DNA of 64,000 bases from Sphingobacterium sp. xlx-96 (GTDB lineage Bacteria > Bacteroidota > Bacteroidia > Sphingobacteriales > Sphingobacteriaceae). Shown piece by piece: positions 24,242-33,897 of this stretch. The notes below the pieces were generated by a model that was given only the letters and a program-made list of their open reading frames with translations, searched no databases and was not told the DNA's origin. The stretch's first letter is position 1. Every line of letters begins with the position of its first letter. The stretch lies in the NCBI RefSeq assembly GCF_011007365.1, contig NZ_WFKM01000013.1, positions 62,001 through 126,000 of the forward strand, written 5' to 3'. The translations under genes were made by a program, and so were the position numbers.

Positions 24242-26740
24242 ATGAGTACCTATAAAAAAGTTGTTCTTAGAGCCGTCTTTGCCACAATGAGTTTGCCCGT
24301 TTTAGGGTTTGCTCAGTCTGATTTAACTGTACAATTGAGAGATCGAAATGTCACCATCAATACCAAAGGACAAATTGCTTATATAGGAAAAGCAGATTCA
24401 ACAGATAATCTCCTATTGACAGATTCTGTTTCTTCCTTATTACGCATCAAAAGGTTTGGGCAAACACAGAGCGAAAGTCCCAGAAAGCTGAGTTGGGTTG
24501 ACAAAGGGAAAAGTACGATTTTAAATTTCGATTTTGACGGTCCGAAAGTCGAGGTTTTACTTACCAAGAATCCAGATTATTTGAAGTTTGAAGTGTTAAA
24601 TGTAGAGCACGAAGACAAAGTCGAATTGTTGCAGTGGGGACAGATTTATACCCGACTCGATGGGAATGTGGGACAGTCTTTAGGAGCTGTATATAACGCG
24701 AGTGATGCTGTAGGTTTAATGGGGCTTAATATCAAGAGCTCAGGAGGATTTGAGATCGATCATCGTGAACGGTTTGGTAATGCTGCGCAAAGATTGGTCA
24801 AGGGCTCCGTTCTTCAAGGTTTTACACGAAATCGGTCTAAGCAAAGGCAGGATGATAACTTTATTCAAGAGCTGACTGAAGCGGTTCCTGTCCATGGGGA
24901 TGATGCGAGGCTTAAAGGATCTGCTTTTGCCCTCTATACGACCGATAGTGCATCTCTACCCCGGGTTATCGAAGGTATAGAGATAAAGGAAGGTCTCCCC
25001 CATCTCACCCATTCTGGAGAATGGATCAAAAGATCTTTGTATTCAACTTCTTCCAAATTTATTATCTCTTTCACGGAACAGAATATTGACGAGTGTCTGG
25101 ATATCGCACAGCGTGCGGGTATTACCAATGTATATCATCCAGGTATTTTCAAGACTTGGGGAACTTACCAATTAGATTCCAAGGCTTTTCCAAATGGTAC
25201 TAGATCACTGGCGTTATGCAGTGATAAAGCCAAACAACGCAACATGAATCTAGGCGCTCATACGCTGACCAACTTTATAACGACCGACGACCCTTTGGTC
25301 AGCCCAAAGCCACATCCGGGGCTACAGTTGGCTGCTGTGACAGCACTTCAAACGTCAATCGGAACCGATGACAGTAGCATTCTTTTGCAGAACAGTACGT
25401 TGATTAAAGCCTATATAAAAGACGAGCTACTTCCTTCTAAAACAGATAATAATGTTAATCAGAATCGTGAAATATTTGCGATCCGGATTGGGGATGAAAT
25501 CATCGAATATGCGGCGGCCAAAGTTTCAGGACGCCTGATTGAGCTGAGTGGTTGTAAAAGAGGAGCCTTCGGAACAACGGCCTCTACACATCAAAAAGGT
25601 CAACGGGTAGGACGCTTAGCCTCACATGCCTATAAAGTTTTCTTTGCCGATATTAATCTACAGGACAGTGTCGCCATGAATCTTGCACGTTTTTTTAACG
25701 AGGGTAAATTAGAACGCATTAGTTTTGATGGCGTTGAGGGTGGCGTTGCTACAGGGCACAACCGCTATGGAGGCGAGCGTTTTGTCGATGTCTTTTTCAA
25801 GCACTTGGAAAATAAGAACATCGTCGCCAATTCCAGCGATGTGATGCACTACGCTTGGCACTACTTTTCCAATGAAAGCTGGGGCGAGCCTTGGTGGGCC
25901 AAAAGCTTCCGCGAATCCCAACTAGATCATCGTTTGGGCGTACAGAAGGCGCTGAAAGAAGACCTTTTACCTCGAAAGATGGGGCAGTTCAGTATTAAAG
26001 AGAATACTACGCTAAAAGATATCAATTGGATCATGGGACTTTGTGCAGGTTTTGATAATGGTGTAGACTTTTACGTCTCTCCAGCGATTATTAAAGCCAA
26101 TCCCGATGGAGAAGCGATTTTGACGGCTATCAAGAGGTGGGAAACAGTGCGTATGATGAAAACCCTTTCCGATGAGCAAAAAGAGAATTTACGTAATGTA
26201 TTTACTTTGTACGAGTTGACCGGAGAATTGAACAACCCTAGTTTACGTATTATTGAGACGTGGGCACCGGAAGGAGGACAATTGCAAAAGGAAAACGACA
26301 GAGTTACACTCCCTATTAACCTATTGGAGAGGACACAAAACACCATCATTACGTTTGACTATAGACACCACAGCCAAGTTACAGAGCCTGGTAAGCCGAC
26401 GCATTCCGAAGTGACATTTAATTCCTCCGGAGAGAGCCAGCCCCTACGTTTTGCTATCCGCGTCTCTGCTACGGCAAAAGAAAAAGTAGAAGGCCTGCTT
26501 CTCAAATCTGGAACTAGGCAATTGGATATACCTTTCGTACTTAACCCCGGGGATTATGTGATTTTAGATCGCGACAAAAGTTTGAAACAGTTCGATTCCA
26601 ATGGCATGTTGCTAAACAGCACTAGGCCTAGACAGCTGTTTAATATCAATAAAGGTGAAAATATTATTCTCATTGATTACAAAGCATTGCGCGATAAGTC
26701 AGGCCCTGAGGTAATTCTCAACGTTGCTTTTGATAAATAG
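24242..26740 (+). CDS. Large secreted protein of unknown function, possibly glycosidase-like
   Basis: Started at 24242, where a signal peptide begins (MSTYKKVVLRAVFATMSLP to about residue 25, cleavage after GFAQ); longer upstream frames lack a signal. The 832-residue mature protein has a beta-rich N-terminal part, a central part with acidic and aromatic motifs (RISFDGVEGG, VMHYAWHYFSNESWGEPWW, then WIMGLCAGFDNGVDFYVSP) and a beta-rich C-terminus. The layout resembles a glycoside hydrolase TIM barrel with accessory sandwiches, but I cannot place it in a family, and no catalytic pair is certain. It has its own promoter and a terminator, so it is a stand-alone gene. Confidence 0.6.
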   Translation: MSTYKKVVLRAVFATMSLPVLGFAQSDLTVQLRDRNVTINTKGQIAYIGKADSTDNLLLTDSVSSLLRIKRFGQTQSESPRKLSWVDKGKSTILNFDFDGPKVEVLLTKNPDYLKFEVLNVEHEDKVELLQWGQIYTRLDGNVGQSLGAVYNASDAVGLMGLNIKSSGGFEIDHRERFGNAAQRLVKGSVLQGFTRNRSKQRQDDNFIQELTEAVPVHGDDARLKGSAFALYTTDSASLPRVIEGIEIKEGLPHLTHSGEWIKRSLYSTSSKFIISFTEQNIDECLDIAQRAGITNVYHPGIFKTWGTYQLDSKAFPNGTRSLALCSDKAKQRNMNLGAHTLTNFITTDDPLVSPKPHPGLQLAAVTALQTSIGTDDSSILLQNSTLIKAYIKDELLPSKTDNNVNQNREIFAIRIGDEIIEYAAAKVSGRLIELSGCKRGAFGTTASTHQKGQRVGRLASHAYKVFFADINLQDSVAMNLARFFNEGKLERISFDGVEGGVATGHNRYGGERFVDVFFKHLENKNIVANSSDVMHYAWHYFSNESWGEPWWAKSFRESQLDHRLGVQKALKEDLLPRKMGQFSIKENTTLKDINWIMGLCAGFDNGVDFYVSPAIIKANPDGEAILTAIKRWETVRMMKTLSDEQKENLRNVFTLYELTGELNNPSLRIIETWAPEGGQLQKENDRVTLPINLLERTQNTIITFDYRHHSQVTEPGKPTHSEVTFNSSGESQPLRFAIRVSATAKEKVEGLLLKSGTRQLDIPFVLNPGDYVILDRDKSLKQFDSNGMLLNSTRPRQLFNINKGENIILIDYKALRDKSGPEVILNVAFDK

Positions 26741-26748
26741 GCAATTGA

Positions 26749-26782
26749 CCTGCTCATTCAGGAGCTATTCGGAATGAGCAGG
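26749..26782. terminator. Convergent terminator
   Basis: CCTGCTCATTC and GAATGAGCAGG form a perfect 11-base stem with a 12-base loop between the large secreted protein gene and the convergent aminotransferase gene. Confidence 0.8.
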
Positions 26783-26788
26783 ATTACT

Positions 26789-27649
26789 TTAGTTACCTTC
26801 TTTAATGTAGTTCCAACTGCTCAATTTATCTTGTAAGATACGCGATATCTTGTTGAAATACCGTTTCTGTTTGTAGCCCATTACCCATTGTATACCCTGT
26901 ATAGCATTGGTGCAGAATATTTCATCAGCCTTTTTCATAATCTCTGGACTGATTTGAGCTTCCACGACAGGTATTCCTTCAGATTCAGCGATATCCATTA
27001 CCACACGACGCATGACCCCAGCTATGCAACCTTGGTTTATTGCAGGGGTGTATAATGTTTTTTCATAGTAAACAAAGATATTGGAACTCAGAGCTTCGCA
27101 AAGAAAGCCTTCTTGATTGAGTATGAGCACATCGTCGTAATCAAATTTCTTTTTATAAAGTCCCGCCAAAACATAGATTAGCGAGTTGTTCGATTTCAGG
27201 TCAGACAGATCACTAAAAGGCTTTTTATTTTCAGTATATAGATCGATAATCAATCCTGTTTTCTTGTCCCTAACAGGCTCTTTGAGACTTTGTACCTGAA
27301 AGACAAAGCCTATGCTGTTGCTGTCTGGTGCATAGAGGCCATTTCCTTCCCGAAAGACAACCAGACGTACACGGACGCGCTGCCCCAGCATGTTGTTCTT
27401 TCTAATGAGTTCCTCCGTGGACGCTTTTATAAAATAGGTATCAAATTTACCTGCTTTCTCCAGGCTAAGTCTTTGCATGCTACGTTGTAGACGTTCGATG
27501 TGAAAGTCTAAAAAACGTATTTCACCATCTTTATACAGCATGGTCTCGAAGATTCCGTCTCCGTAACGGAAAGCACGGCTATTGGCTGTAAATATAGTAT
27601 GTTCCTCCGGCACTAGCGTACCGTTGTAGTTCATGTAGTGTGTAGGCAT
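26789..27649 (-). CDS. Class IV aminotransferase-fold enzyme (4-amino-4-deoxychorismate lyase or branched-chain aminotransferase-like)
   Basis: Starts at 27649 (MPTHYMNYNG) or 15 bases later (MNYNG); 286 or 281 residues. It has the fold-type IV PLP landmarks: FTANSRAFRYGDGIFETMLY, LDFHIERLQRSM, the probable Schiff-base lysine in LSDLKSNNSLIYVLA, FLCEALSSNIFV and the phosphate-site GCIAGVMRRVVMDIA. Family members make p-aminobenzoate or transaminate branched-chain or D-amino acids, and the short active-site region fits PabC best. No pabA/pabB is nearby. The rluD-like gene lies upstream on the same strand, 44 bases away. Confidence 0.8.
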   Translation of the reverse strand: MPTHYMNYNGTLVPEEHTIFTANSRAFRYGDGIFETMLYKDGEIRFLDFHIERLQRSMQRLSLEKAGKFDTYFIKASTEELIRKNNMLGQRVRVRLVVFREGNGLYAPDSNSIGFVFQVQSLKEPVRDKKTGLIIDLYTENKKPFSDLSDLKSNNSLIYVLAGLYKKKFDYDDVLILNQEGFLCEALSSNIFVYYEKTLYTPAINQGCIAGVMRRVVMDIAESEGIPVVEAQISPEIMKKADEIFCTNAIQGIQWVMGYKQKRYFNKISRILQDKLSSWNYIKEGN

Positions 27650-27693
27650 AAAAAATGCATTAAAATTCAATCGTTTCTGCTAATAGTGACGGG

Positions 27694-28731
27694 CTACTGA
27701 AGATGCTTCTCTGTACCGTATGCACGCCATTTCTCTAATGCTAAACGAAAATCTTCAGGTAATGGTACTTCAAAGTTCAACGTTTTTTTTGTTTTAGGAT
27801 GTTGAAAACCTAAAGATCGAGCATGAAGTGCCTGTCTAGGTATTATCTCAAAACAGTTGTCTACAAACTGCTTATACTTAGAGAAAACAGTTCCTTTAAG
27901 TATCCGATCCCCCCCATAACTTCCATCGTTAAAGAGTGGGTGCCCTATTGATTTCATATGTGCACGTATCTGATGTGTTCTTCCTGTTTCCAGTTGGCAT
28001 TCGATCAGTGTCACAAAGCCGAATCGCTCCTTAACTGTATAGTGTGTTACAGACCATTTTCCTTTCTCAGGGTCATCGTACATACTCATGATCCGACGAT
28101 CCTTCATGTCCCTACCTATATATCCGCTCACCGAGCCATCTTCTACGATATCGCCCCAGACCAAGGCCACATAACGTCGCTCTATGCTGTGTTCAAAAAA
28201 CTGTTTGGCCAAAAAAGTCATCGCCCATTCATTTTTTGCTATAACAAGTAGTCCCGATGTATCTTTATCGATCCGGTGTACCAGTCCTGGGCGTCCTGTA
28301 TTGCCGGGGAGAGTTGGCAACTGGTTTAGGTGATACGTCAAAGCGTTGACCAAGGTGCCCGTATAGTTATTAAAGCCGGGGTGCACCACCATACCAGCCT
28401 TCTTATTGACCAGTAGCAGGTCATCATCTTCATATTCAATATCCAATGGAATGTTTTCCGCATAGACTTCTGTATCCCTTGGTGGATCTGGTAGTACTAA
28501 TGTGATGATATCCGAAGGTTTGACCTTGTAGCTCGCCTTTACTACTTTGTCATTGACCAATACTGAGCCAGCATCGATAGCATTCTGAATACGGTTGCGC
28601 GAGGTATTCTCGACCCTATTCATCAAAAACTTGTCAATACGAAGCAGAGCCTGCCCTTTATCAGCAACTATCCGTATATGTTCATACAACTCCTGTTCGT
28701 CCTGTTCCTGTATATCTAAGTCTTCATTCAT
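27694..28731 (-). CDS. rluD: RluA/RluD-family pseudouridine synthase
   Basis: A 345-residue protein with an N-terminal S4 RNA-binding domain (about 20-85; LLRIDKFLMNRVENTSRNRI, then VLVNDKVVKASYKV) and a catalytic domain with the active-site Asp in RPGLVHRIDKDTSGLLVIAK, then TGRTHQIRAHMKSIGHPLF. The RluD type modifies 23S rRNA helix 69; RluA-type paralogues exist, so the exact target is not certain. The gene diverges from the D-cysteine desulfhydrase-like gene, and a -7 box ends four bases before its ATG. Confidence 0.9.
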   Translation of the reverse strand: MNEDLDIQEQDEQELYEHIRIVADKGQALLRIDKFLMNRVENTSRNRIQNAIDAGSVLVNDKVVKASYKVKPSDIITLVLPDPPRDTEVYAENIPLDIEYEDDDLLLVNKKAGMVVHPGFNNYTGTLVNALTYHLNQLPTLPGNTGRPGLVHRIDKDTSGLLVIAKNEWAMTFLAKQFFEHSIERRYVALVWGDIVEDGSVSGYIGRDMKDRRIMSMYDDPEKGKWSVTHYTVKERFGFVTLIECQLETGRTHQIRAHMKSIGHPLFNDGSYGGDRILKGTVFSKYKQFVDNCFEIIPRQALHARSLGFQHPKTKKTLNFEVPLPEDFRLALEKWRAYGTEKHLQ

Positions 28732-28735
28732 AGCA

Positions 28736-28743
28736 CAAAAGTA
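28736..28743 (-). promoter_or_regulatory. -7 box four bases before the rluD-like start codon
   Basis: On the minus strand TACTTTTG is followed by TGCT and ATG (28731). It overlaps the short divergent promoter region of the gene at 28823. Confidence 0.5.
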
Positions 28744-28812
28744 AGTGAATTAGACGGAAAAATGCTAACTTTAGCGCATACTTACTTCAATACATTGAAT
28801 ATTAATTACTCC

Positions 28813-28820
28813 TATTTTTG
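28813..28820 (+). promoter_or_regulatory. -7 box two bases before the desulfhydrase-like start codon
   Basis: TATTTTTG is followed by CT and ATG (28823). ATTG at 28794-28797 is 15 bases upstream, a short distance for a -33 element. Confidence 0.4.
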
Positions 28821-28822
28821 CT

Positions 28823-29698
28823 ATGCTCATCTTTAGTCCCGAACAGCCACTTCTCCACCCGCTTCATACCGAAAAATCTGTAGAAGTTTATATCAAAAGG
28901 GACGATATGATACATCCATTTATTTCGGGAAATAAATGGAGGAAATTGAAGTATAACCTATTAAAAGCTAAGCGTATAAATAAAGACACTTTAATTACTT
29001 TTGGAGGTGCTTGGTCTAATCATATTCTAGCAGTGGCCTGTGCAGCCGCAGTCGAGGGATTTCAAGCAAAAGCCTTTATACGTGGCGATCAGGTCTCCAA
29101 CCCGGTTCTGGATATGTGCAGACTATTCGGTATGGAGCTGATCTTTGTTTCCAGAGCAGATTATAAAGATAAAAAACAGCTGTTTGAATCGTTAGGAGGT
29201 AACGCAAACGCTTTGATGATCGATGAAGGTGGTGCTGGCGTGGAGGGGGCACAGGGTTGCTCCGAATTATTAGATGAGTTAGAGCAACGGTATGACCATA
29301 TTTTCGTTGCAGCCGGTACAGGCACCACGGCGGCCGGTCTCTCGTTAGGAATAACAAGACACAGCTTAGACACTGTTTTACATGTAGTGCCTGTCTTGAA
29401 AGGGGGATTGTTTATCAAAGAGGAAATGACAGCGTTAGGTGCTTCAACAGTTAAAACAGAATTTCACACCGACTACCATTTTGGAGGATATGCAAAATCT
29501 AAACCCGACCTTATCCGTTTTGTCCAGAGCTTTGTGCGACAAACAGGCATTATGATCGAACCCACGTATACAGGTAAGGCCCTGTTTGCACTACATGACC
29601 TTTTAGAAAAGGGTAGATTTAAAAAGGGAAGCAGTATCTTATTTATACATACCGGTGGATTGACCGGCTTGTTGGGACAATTGGAATATTTTAGGTAG
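28823..29698 (+). CDS. 1-aminocyclopropane-1-carboxylate deaminase/D-cysteine desulfhydrase family PLP enzyme
   Basis: A 291-residue fold-type II PLP enzyme. The Schiff-base lysine sits in SGNKWRKLKYNLLKAK; FGGAWSNHILAVACAA is the substrate/PLP contact loop, and AAGTGTTAAGLSLG binds the PLP phosphate; the C-terminal IEPTYTGKALFALHDL and FIHTGGLTGLLG complete the pattern. Family members cleave D-cysteine to pyruvate, ammonia and sulfide, or deaminate ACC. The shorter than usual length (about 330 in many relatives) is normal for the Bacteroidota branch. Substrate remains open. Confidence 0.88.
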   Translation: MLIFSPEQPLLHPLHTEKSVEVYIKRDDMIHPFISGNKWRKLKYNLLKAKRINKDTLITFGGAWSNHILAVACAAAVEGFQAKAFIRGDQVSNPVLDMCRLFGMELIFVSRADYKDKKQLFESLGGNANALMIDEGGAGVEGAQGCSELLDELEQRYDHIFVAAGTGTTAAGLSLGITRHSLDTVLHVVPVLKGGLFIKEEMTALGASTVKTEFHTDYHFGGYAKSKPDLIRFVQSFVRQTGIMIEPTYTGKALFALHDLLEKGRFKKGSSILFIHTGGLTGLLGQLEYFR

Positions 29699-29742
29699 GA
29701 CATCAGGAACATGAGCTATCTCCTGCCGTCGATCGAAGCTGC

Positions 29743-30024
29743 TTAAGCTAACACATCTCTGATATCCACATCCTTGTCAAACATTGCCTTTGCAAATGGA
29801 CATAATGGTATGATTTTAATGTTATTATCTCTAGCATTCTCAACGATTTTTTGAAGTAATATTTTACCTATATTTTTTCCTTTTTGTTCGGCATCTACTT
29901 CCGTGTGATCGATTATTATTTTATCAGCCCCAGCTACAGAGTAGGTCATTTCACCGATTTTTTTATTTTCCTCATAGGCAACAAAAGCACCTTTGCTTCC
30001 TGATACTTCTTTTTTAATTAACAT
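29743..30024 (-). CDS. Small GNAT-type N-acetyltransferase (YjdJ-like)
   Basis: A 93-residue one-domain acetyltransferase of the YjdJ group. It shows GAFVAYEENKKIGEMTYSV, the acetyl-CoA loop in KGKNIGKILLQKIVENARDN and the closing IKIIPLCPFAKAMFDK, the family's P-x-CP-f-a pattern. Substrate unknown. It is the second member of this group in the window (see 5105-5422) but with low sequence likeness, so they are not a recent duplication. Confidence 0.85.
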   Translation of the reverse strand: MLIKKEVSGSKGAFVAYEENKKIGEMTYSVAGADKIIIDHTEVDAEQKGKNIGKILLQKIVENARDNNIKIIPLCPFAKAMFDKDVDIRDVLA

Positions 30025-30187
30025 AAGGATTGGTTTTAAGCTTGTTAATGATATTCTATCTTCAAAACAATATTAATTAATTGCTTCTATACCAAAATAA
30101 CAAATATTAGCGAGAAACTGTTTTAATCTTTGTAAAATCTCTATGAATACCGAAACTTATAATTACTTTCGTACTACTTAACGCGCA

Positions 30188-31495
30188 ATGAGAAACCGTA
30201 TGAAAAACCTGCTAATCCTATTATTGGGTAACCTATTTGCCATGATTTCCTTTGCACAAGAGATCGAAGACCAGCGTAATACGGATAGTCTTTTTGTACG
30301 AAAACATAATAGTACCGATTTAGCGCCTGACAGCCTTTATGACGTAGTCGACCTTTTTCAAGATATTAACCCTTTTAATAAAAAGAAGAAAGACAGTATT
30401 CCGAAAAGGAGATCCGGTGTATCGTATTTGCCCAACATCAATTACAATCCAAGTATTGGTTTTCAAATAGGTGTTAAAGCGGTTGGAGGCATACATTTTG
30501 GAGAGAGGAAGAATACGAGTATGTCCGTATTTGCTACTGCGCTAAGTTACACGACTCGTGGTATTATCGTCGGTTATTTGTTTCATGACGTCTATACGCA
30601 GGAAAACAAATGGAACCTTAAGGGAAGTCTACATATCGCAAAGATGGTCGGCCTAGACTATGGTATGGGAATCGGTAATCCATTGTCCAATCCTACGGAA
30701 GAAGAATTGACATTGAACAACCCAAATCGCGAACGCTTTGTAAATAAATATACTGTGTATGGTTTTAACGAGCGTGTATACAAAAAGTTAAGTCCTGGAC
30801 TTTTTGTCGGCGCAGGCGTATATTTTGAGCTGAAACGCAATATCAGCACATTAACGGATATTGACCCCTCCCCTGTTGAGATTTACAGCAAATGGAATGG
30901 ATTTGATCCTGTGAGCAATAATAACAATGGACTGATGTTTAACTTGCAGTATATGACACGTGACAATCCGAATAATGCTTATAAAGGTATCTACACGGAC
31001 GTCGTATTTCGAGTCAACCAAACCTGGATGGGAAGTTCAAAAAACGCCATACAGCTCCTTACGGATTTTCGTAAATACATACCATTGTCTACCGAAAAGC
31101 CAAATCATGTGTTGGCATTCTGGTATTATGGATCTTACAACCTCAGCGGTAAGCTGGCCTATCTAGACTTACCTGGGACGGGTAAAGACCCCTATGCGAA
31201 AAGTGGAAGAGGGTACACGAACGGCTATTTTAAAGGTAATTCCTACGCTTATGGCGAGGTGGAGTATCGCTTCCCTATTCTGCCTAACCGATTTTTGAGC
31301 GGAGTGGTGTTTGGAAATGTACAGACAGTAGACGATCAGATGGGGACGAAATTGTTCCGACACTGGCAGCCTTCGGGCGGTGCAGGTTTACGCGTTCTGT
31401 TTAATAAAATGACACGTACCAATCTTTGTATCGACTATGCCGTTGGAAAGTTCGGTCAAAAAGGTTTATTTTTGGGACTTAATGAAGCATTTTAA
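30188..31495 (+). CDS. BamA/TamA (Omp85)-like outer-membrane protein without clear POTRA domains
   Basis: A 435-residue protein; the ATG at 30188 or 30200 both give a signal peptide ending near SFAQ. After about 65 polar residues there is a barrel region with repeated beta strands, ending DYAVGKFGQKGLFLGLNEAF, the typical Omp85 C-terminus. It is too short for the usual five POTRA domains and so belongs to the short Omp85-like group common in Bacteroidota. Its end overlaps the TonB receptor start by 14 bases, suggesting translational coupling. Confidence 0.75.
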   Translation: MRNRMKNLLILLLGNLFAMISFAQEIEDQRNTDSLFVRKHNSTDLAPDSLYDVVDLFQDINPFNKKKKDSIPKRRSGVSYLPNINYNPSIGFQIGVKAVGGIHFGERKNTSMSVFATALSYTTRGIIVGYLFHDVYTQENKWNLKGSLHIAKMVGLDYGMGIGNPLSNPTEEELTLNNPNRERFVNKYTVYGFNERVYKKLSPGLFVGAGVYFELKRNISTLTDIDPSPVEIYSKWNGFDPVSNNNNGLMFNLQYMTRDNPNNAYKGIYTDVVFRVNQTWMGSSKNAIQLLTDFRKYIPLSTEKPNHVLAFWYYGSYNLSGKLAYLDLPGTGKDPYAKSGRGYTNGYFKGNSYAYGEVEYRFPILPNRFLSGVVFGNVQTVDDQMGTKLFRHWQPSGGAGLRVLFNKMTRTNLCIDYAVGKFGQKGLFLGLNEAF

Positions 31496-33557
31496 TTCGA
31501 TTATCCCGTTATTAGCCGTATTATCGCTTACCAACGTACATGCACAAACAAAAAGGGATACTGCTAAAATAGATTTACAACCTATCGATGTCAAGGTTTA
31601 TTTTGCGAAGCAATCTTTGCTAGAAGTGACATCCGCCACGCAGACGTTATCGCTAGAGGCGCTAGCACGACAATCGACGACTTCGTTGGTGTCGGCGATA
31701 AATACCGTACCCGGCATCCGGATGGAAGAACGGTCTCCAGGCTCCTATCGTCTCGCTATGCGCGGCAGTTTAATTCGATCTCCCTTCGGAGTGCGCAATA
31801 CGAAAGTCTATATCGATGAGTTCCCCCTGACAGATGCTGGTGGCAATACCTACATTAATTTATTAGCCCCTGTAGGGATCAATGCTATCCAAATCGTTAA
31901 AGGACCTGATGGTTCACTTTTCGGAGCAAACTCGGGCGGGGTTTTGCAGATTAGACCCAAAGGCTTTGAGGTGCTAGAGAATAAGCGCGCACTTGAATTA
32001 ACTACCGGATCCTATGGAATGTTTCAGCAGACTTTGTCATTGCAGCAACAGCTAGCCCCGACCTATCAATTTTCCTTGGATCAATCTTTTATACGTTCGG
32101 ATGGTTATAGGGATCATTCAGCGCTAAACAAAAAGACGATTCAAACCGCTCACCAATGGCAATACCATAGAAAAGCACAGCTCCGTGTATTTGGACTTTA
32201 TACCGATATGGGGTATCAAACCCCGGGAGGCCTTAATGCGATTCAGTATGATGCCGATCCAAGTACTTATCGCCCTGCTGCCGGAACGAACCCCAGTGCA
32301 AAAGAACAGCAAGCAGCGATATACAATAAGACAGGATTTGGAGGGATATCAAATCAACTGCAAATCACCAAGAACATTTCTTATCTATTGGCTCTTTTTG
32401 GGTCGTATACCGATTTTAAAAATCCTTTTATCACAAATTACGAGAAGCGTATCGAGAAAAATTGGGGATTACGTAGTTATTTATCATTAGATCGTGAGGA
32501 CGCAGCGCTGTCCTGGCAGATGCAATTTGGCTTTGAGGCTATAAAAGGGAGTAGTGATATTGATAATTACAACAACAACAGCGGGATCCCTGGAGCAGTT
32601 CAGGCCAAAGATGACATGACAAACTCGCAATGGAGTGTCTTTTATCGGGCACAGGTCGAATTCGTGAAAAACTGGCATATGGAGGGATCAATAGGTCTGA
32701 ATGGAAGTCATATCTACTATGACCGGAAGTTTCCTACCACAGTACCTGCTCAAGGAAGCCTATCATTTGATACACAATGGATGCCAAGAATAGCTACGTC
32801 TTACGTATTGAATGATATTATGTCGTGGCGCATGTCTATTGCAAAAGGATATTCTACCCCAACTTTGGCCGAAGTACGCTCGTCGGACAATAGAATTAAT
32901 AGCGATCTCCACGCTGAATCCGGAACGAATTATGAAGTGGGGTATAAAGTTAAAACCAATAGTAACGCACTAATCATTGATATTGCGGCTTATACGTACC
33001 AAATGAGGAATGGGATCGTTCGAAGCTTGAACGATGCAGGAGTAGAATATTATCAGAATGCCGGTCAGATGAAGCAAAAAGGAGTTGAACTCTCATTTTG
33101 GGGTACAATCCCTGTTACGACGTATGTTCCGTTCTTACTCGGATTAAACTGGCACTCGGCTTTAAGTTATAACGATTATCAATTTGGAGATTATAAAGTG
33201 GCTGATAAGGATTATAGCGGTAATCGCATGACCGCAGTACCAAATTGGGTGTGGACAAATACCCTACAATTACAATTCCTTCATCAGTTGGGGATTAATC
33301 TTTATCACAACTATACCTCAGCGATGCCTTTAGACGATGCTAATACTGTATTTGCCAAAAAGTATCATCTACTACAAGGAAAATTTAGTCATGTACTTCC
33401 ATTGTCGAAGAGTATATACCTACAGCTTTTTCTCGGGGTTGATAATCTGCTTAATCAAAAGTACAGCTTAGGTAACGACATAAATGCTTTTGGTGGACGT
33501 TATTTTAACGCTGCTCCCACACGCAATTTTTATGGTGGCGCTAAGCTTAGTTTTTAA
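31482..33557 (+). CDS. TonB-dependent receptor
   Basis: Started at 31482, overlapping the Omp85-like gene by 14 bases, where a signal peptide begins (MKHFNSIIPLLAVLSLTNVH). The 691-residue protein has a TonB plug (about 35-150: TTSLVSAINTVPGIRMEERS, RGSLIRSPFGVRNTKVYIDE, IQIVKGPDGSLFGANSGGVL) and a 22-strand-type barrel ending NFYGGAKLSF, with the usual C-terminal Phe. There is no STN or CarboxypepD domain. The plug resembles FecA/siderophore receptors, so iron-chelate uptake is plausible but unproven. Confidence 0.9.
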   Translation: MKHFNSIIPLLAVLSLTNVHAQTKRDTAKIDLQPIDVKVYFAKQSLLEVTSATQTLSLEALARQSTTSLVSAINTVPGIRMEERSPGSYRLAMRGSLIRSPFGVRNTKVYIDEFPLTDAGGNTYINLLAPVGINAIQIVKGPDGSLFGANSGGVLQIRPKGFEVLENKRALELTTGSYGMFQQTLSLQQQLAPTYQFSLDQSFIRSDGYRDHSALNKKTIQTAHQWQYHRKAQLRVFGLYTDMGYQTPGGLNAIQYDADPSTYRPAAGTNPSAKEQQAAIYNKTGFGGISNQLQITKNISYLLALFGSYTDFKNPFITNYEKRIEKNWGLRSYLSLDREDAALSWQMQFGFEAIKGSSDIDNYNNNSGIPGAVQAKDDMTNSQWSVFYRAQVEFVKNWHMEGSIGLNGSHIYYDRKFPTTVPAQGSLSFDTQWMPRIATSYVLNDIMSWRMSIAKGYSTPTLAEVRSSDNRINSDLHAESGTNYEVGYKVKTNSNALIIDIAAYTYQMRNGIVRSLNDAGVEYYQNAGQMKQKGVELSFWGTIPVTTYVPFLLGLNWHSALSYNDYQFGDYKVADKDYSGNRMTAVPNWVWTNTLQLQFLHQLGINLYHNYTSAMPLDDANTVFAKKYHLLQGKFSHVLPLSKSIYLQLFLGVDNLLNQKYSLGNDINAFGGRYFNAAPTRNFYGGAKLSF

Positions 33558-33897
33558 TAGGCCTGTTCTTGCTAATTTTGAAAAACTTCCAGAGCTTGTC
33601 GCTAAAAAGCAAGATCAAGATGACATACACCAGTTGAGAAAAGAATGATAGTTTGTCCTGGAGGTTTTCCGATAGACCATATGAGGTTACAAATAAACTG
33701 CCAACATAATTGAGCATCATACCAAAGACGGTACCTATGAGGAAGAATAAGATGGCCATTTTCTTACTTTTGGTCATCTCCTTTTTGGAGCGCTCATAGT
33801 TAAGGATGTTGTTCATTGCCTGCTCTTCGAAATCAACAAATGGCATTTCGAGTTTGCTGCTCTTGAGCAGCGAATAGAGTTCATCTTTATGTTCCAT
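33547..33897 (-). CDS. Small two-helix membrane protein, likely anti-sigma partner
   Basis: A 116-residue protein with a soluble N-terminus (about 1-42, MEHKDELYSLLKSSKLEMPF) and two membrane helices (about 46-68 and 82-103). Its ATG overlaps the end of the sigma factor gene by 11 bases, so translation is coupled. The position after an ECF sigma gene and the cytosol-helix layout suggest an anti-sigma role, though no known anti-sigma motif is visible. Its 3' end overlaps the convergent TonB receptor gene by 11 bases. Confidence 0.6.
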   Translation of the reverse strand: MEHKDELYSLLKSSKLEMPFVDFEEQAMNNILNYERSKKEMTKSKKMAILFFLIGTVFGMMLNYVGSLFVTSYGLSENLQDKLSFFSQLVYVILILLFSDKLWKFFKISKNRPIKN

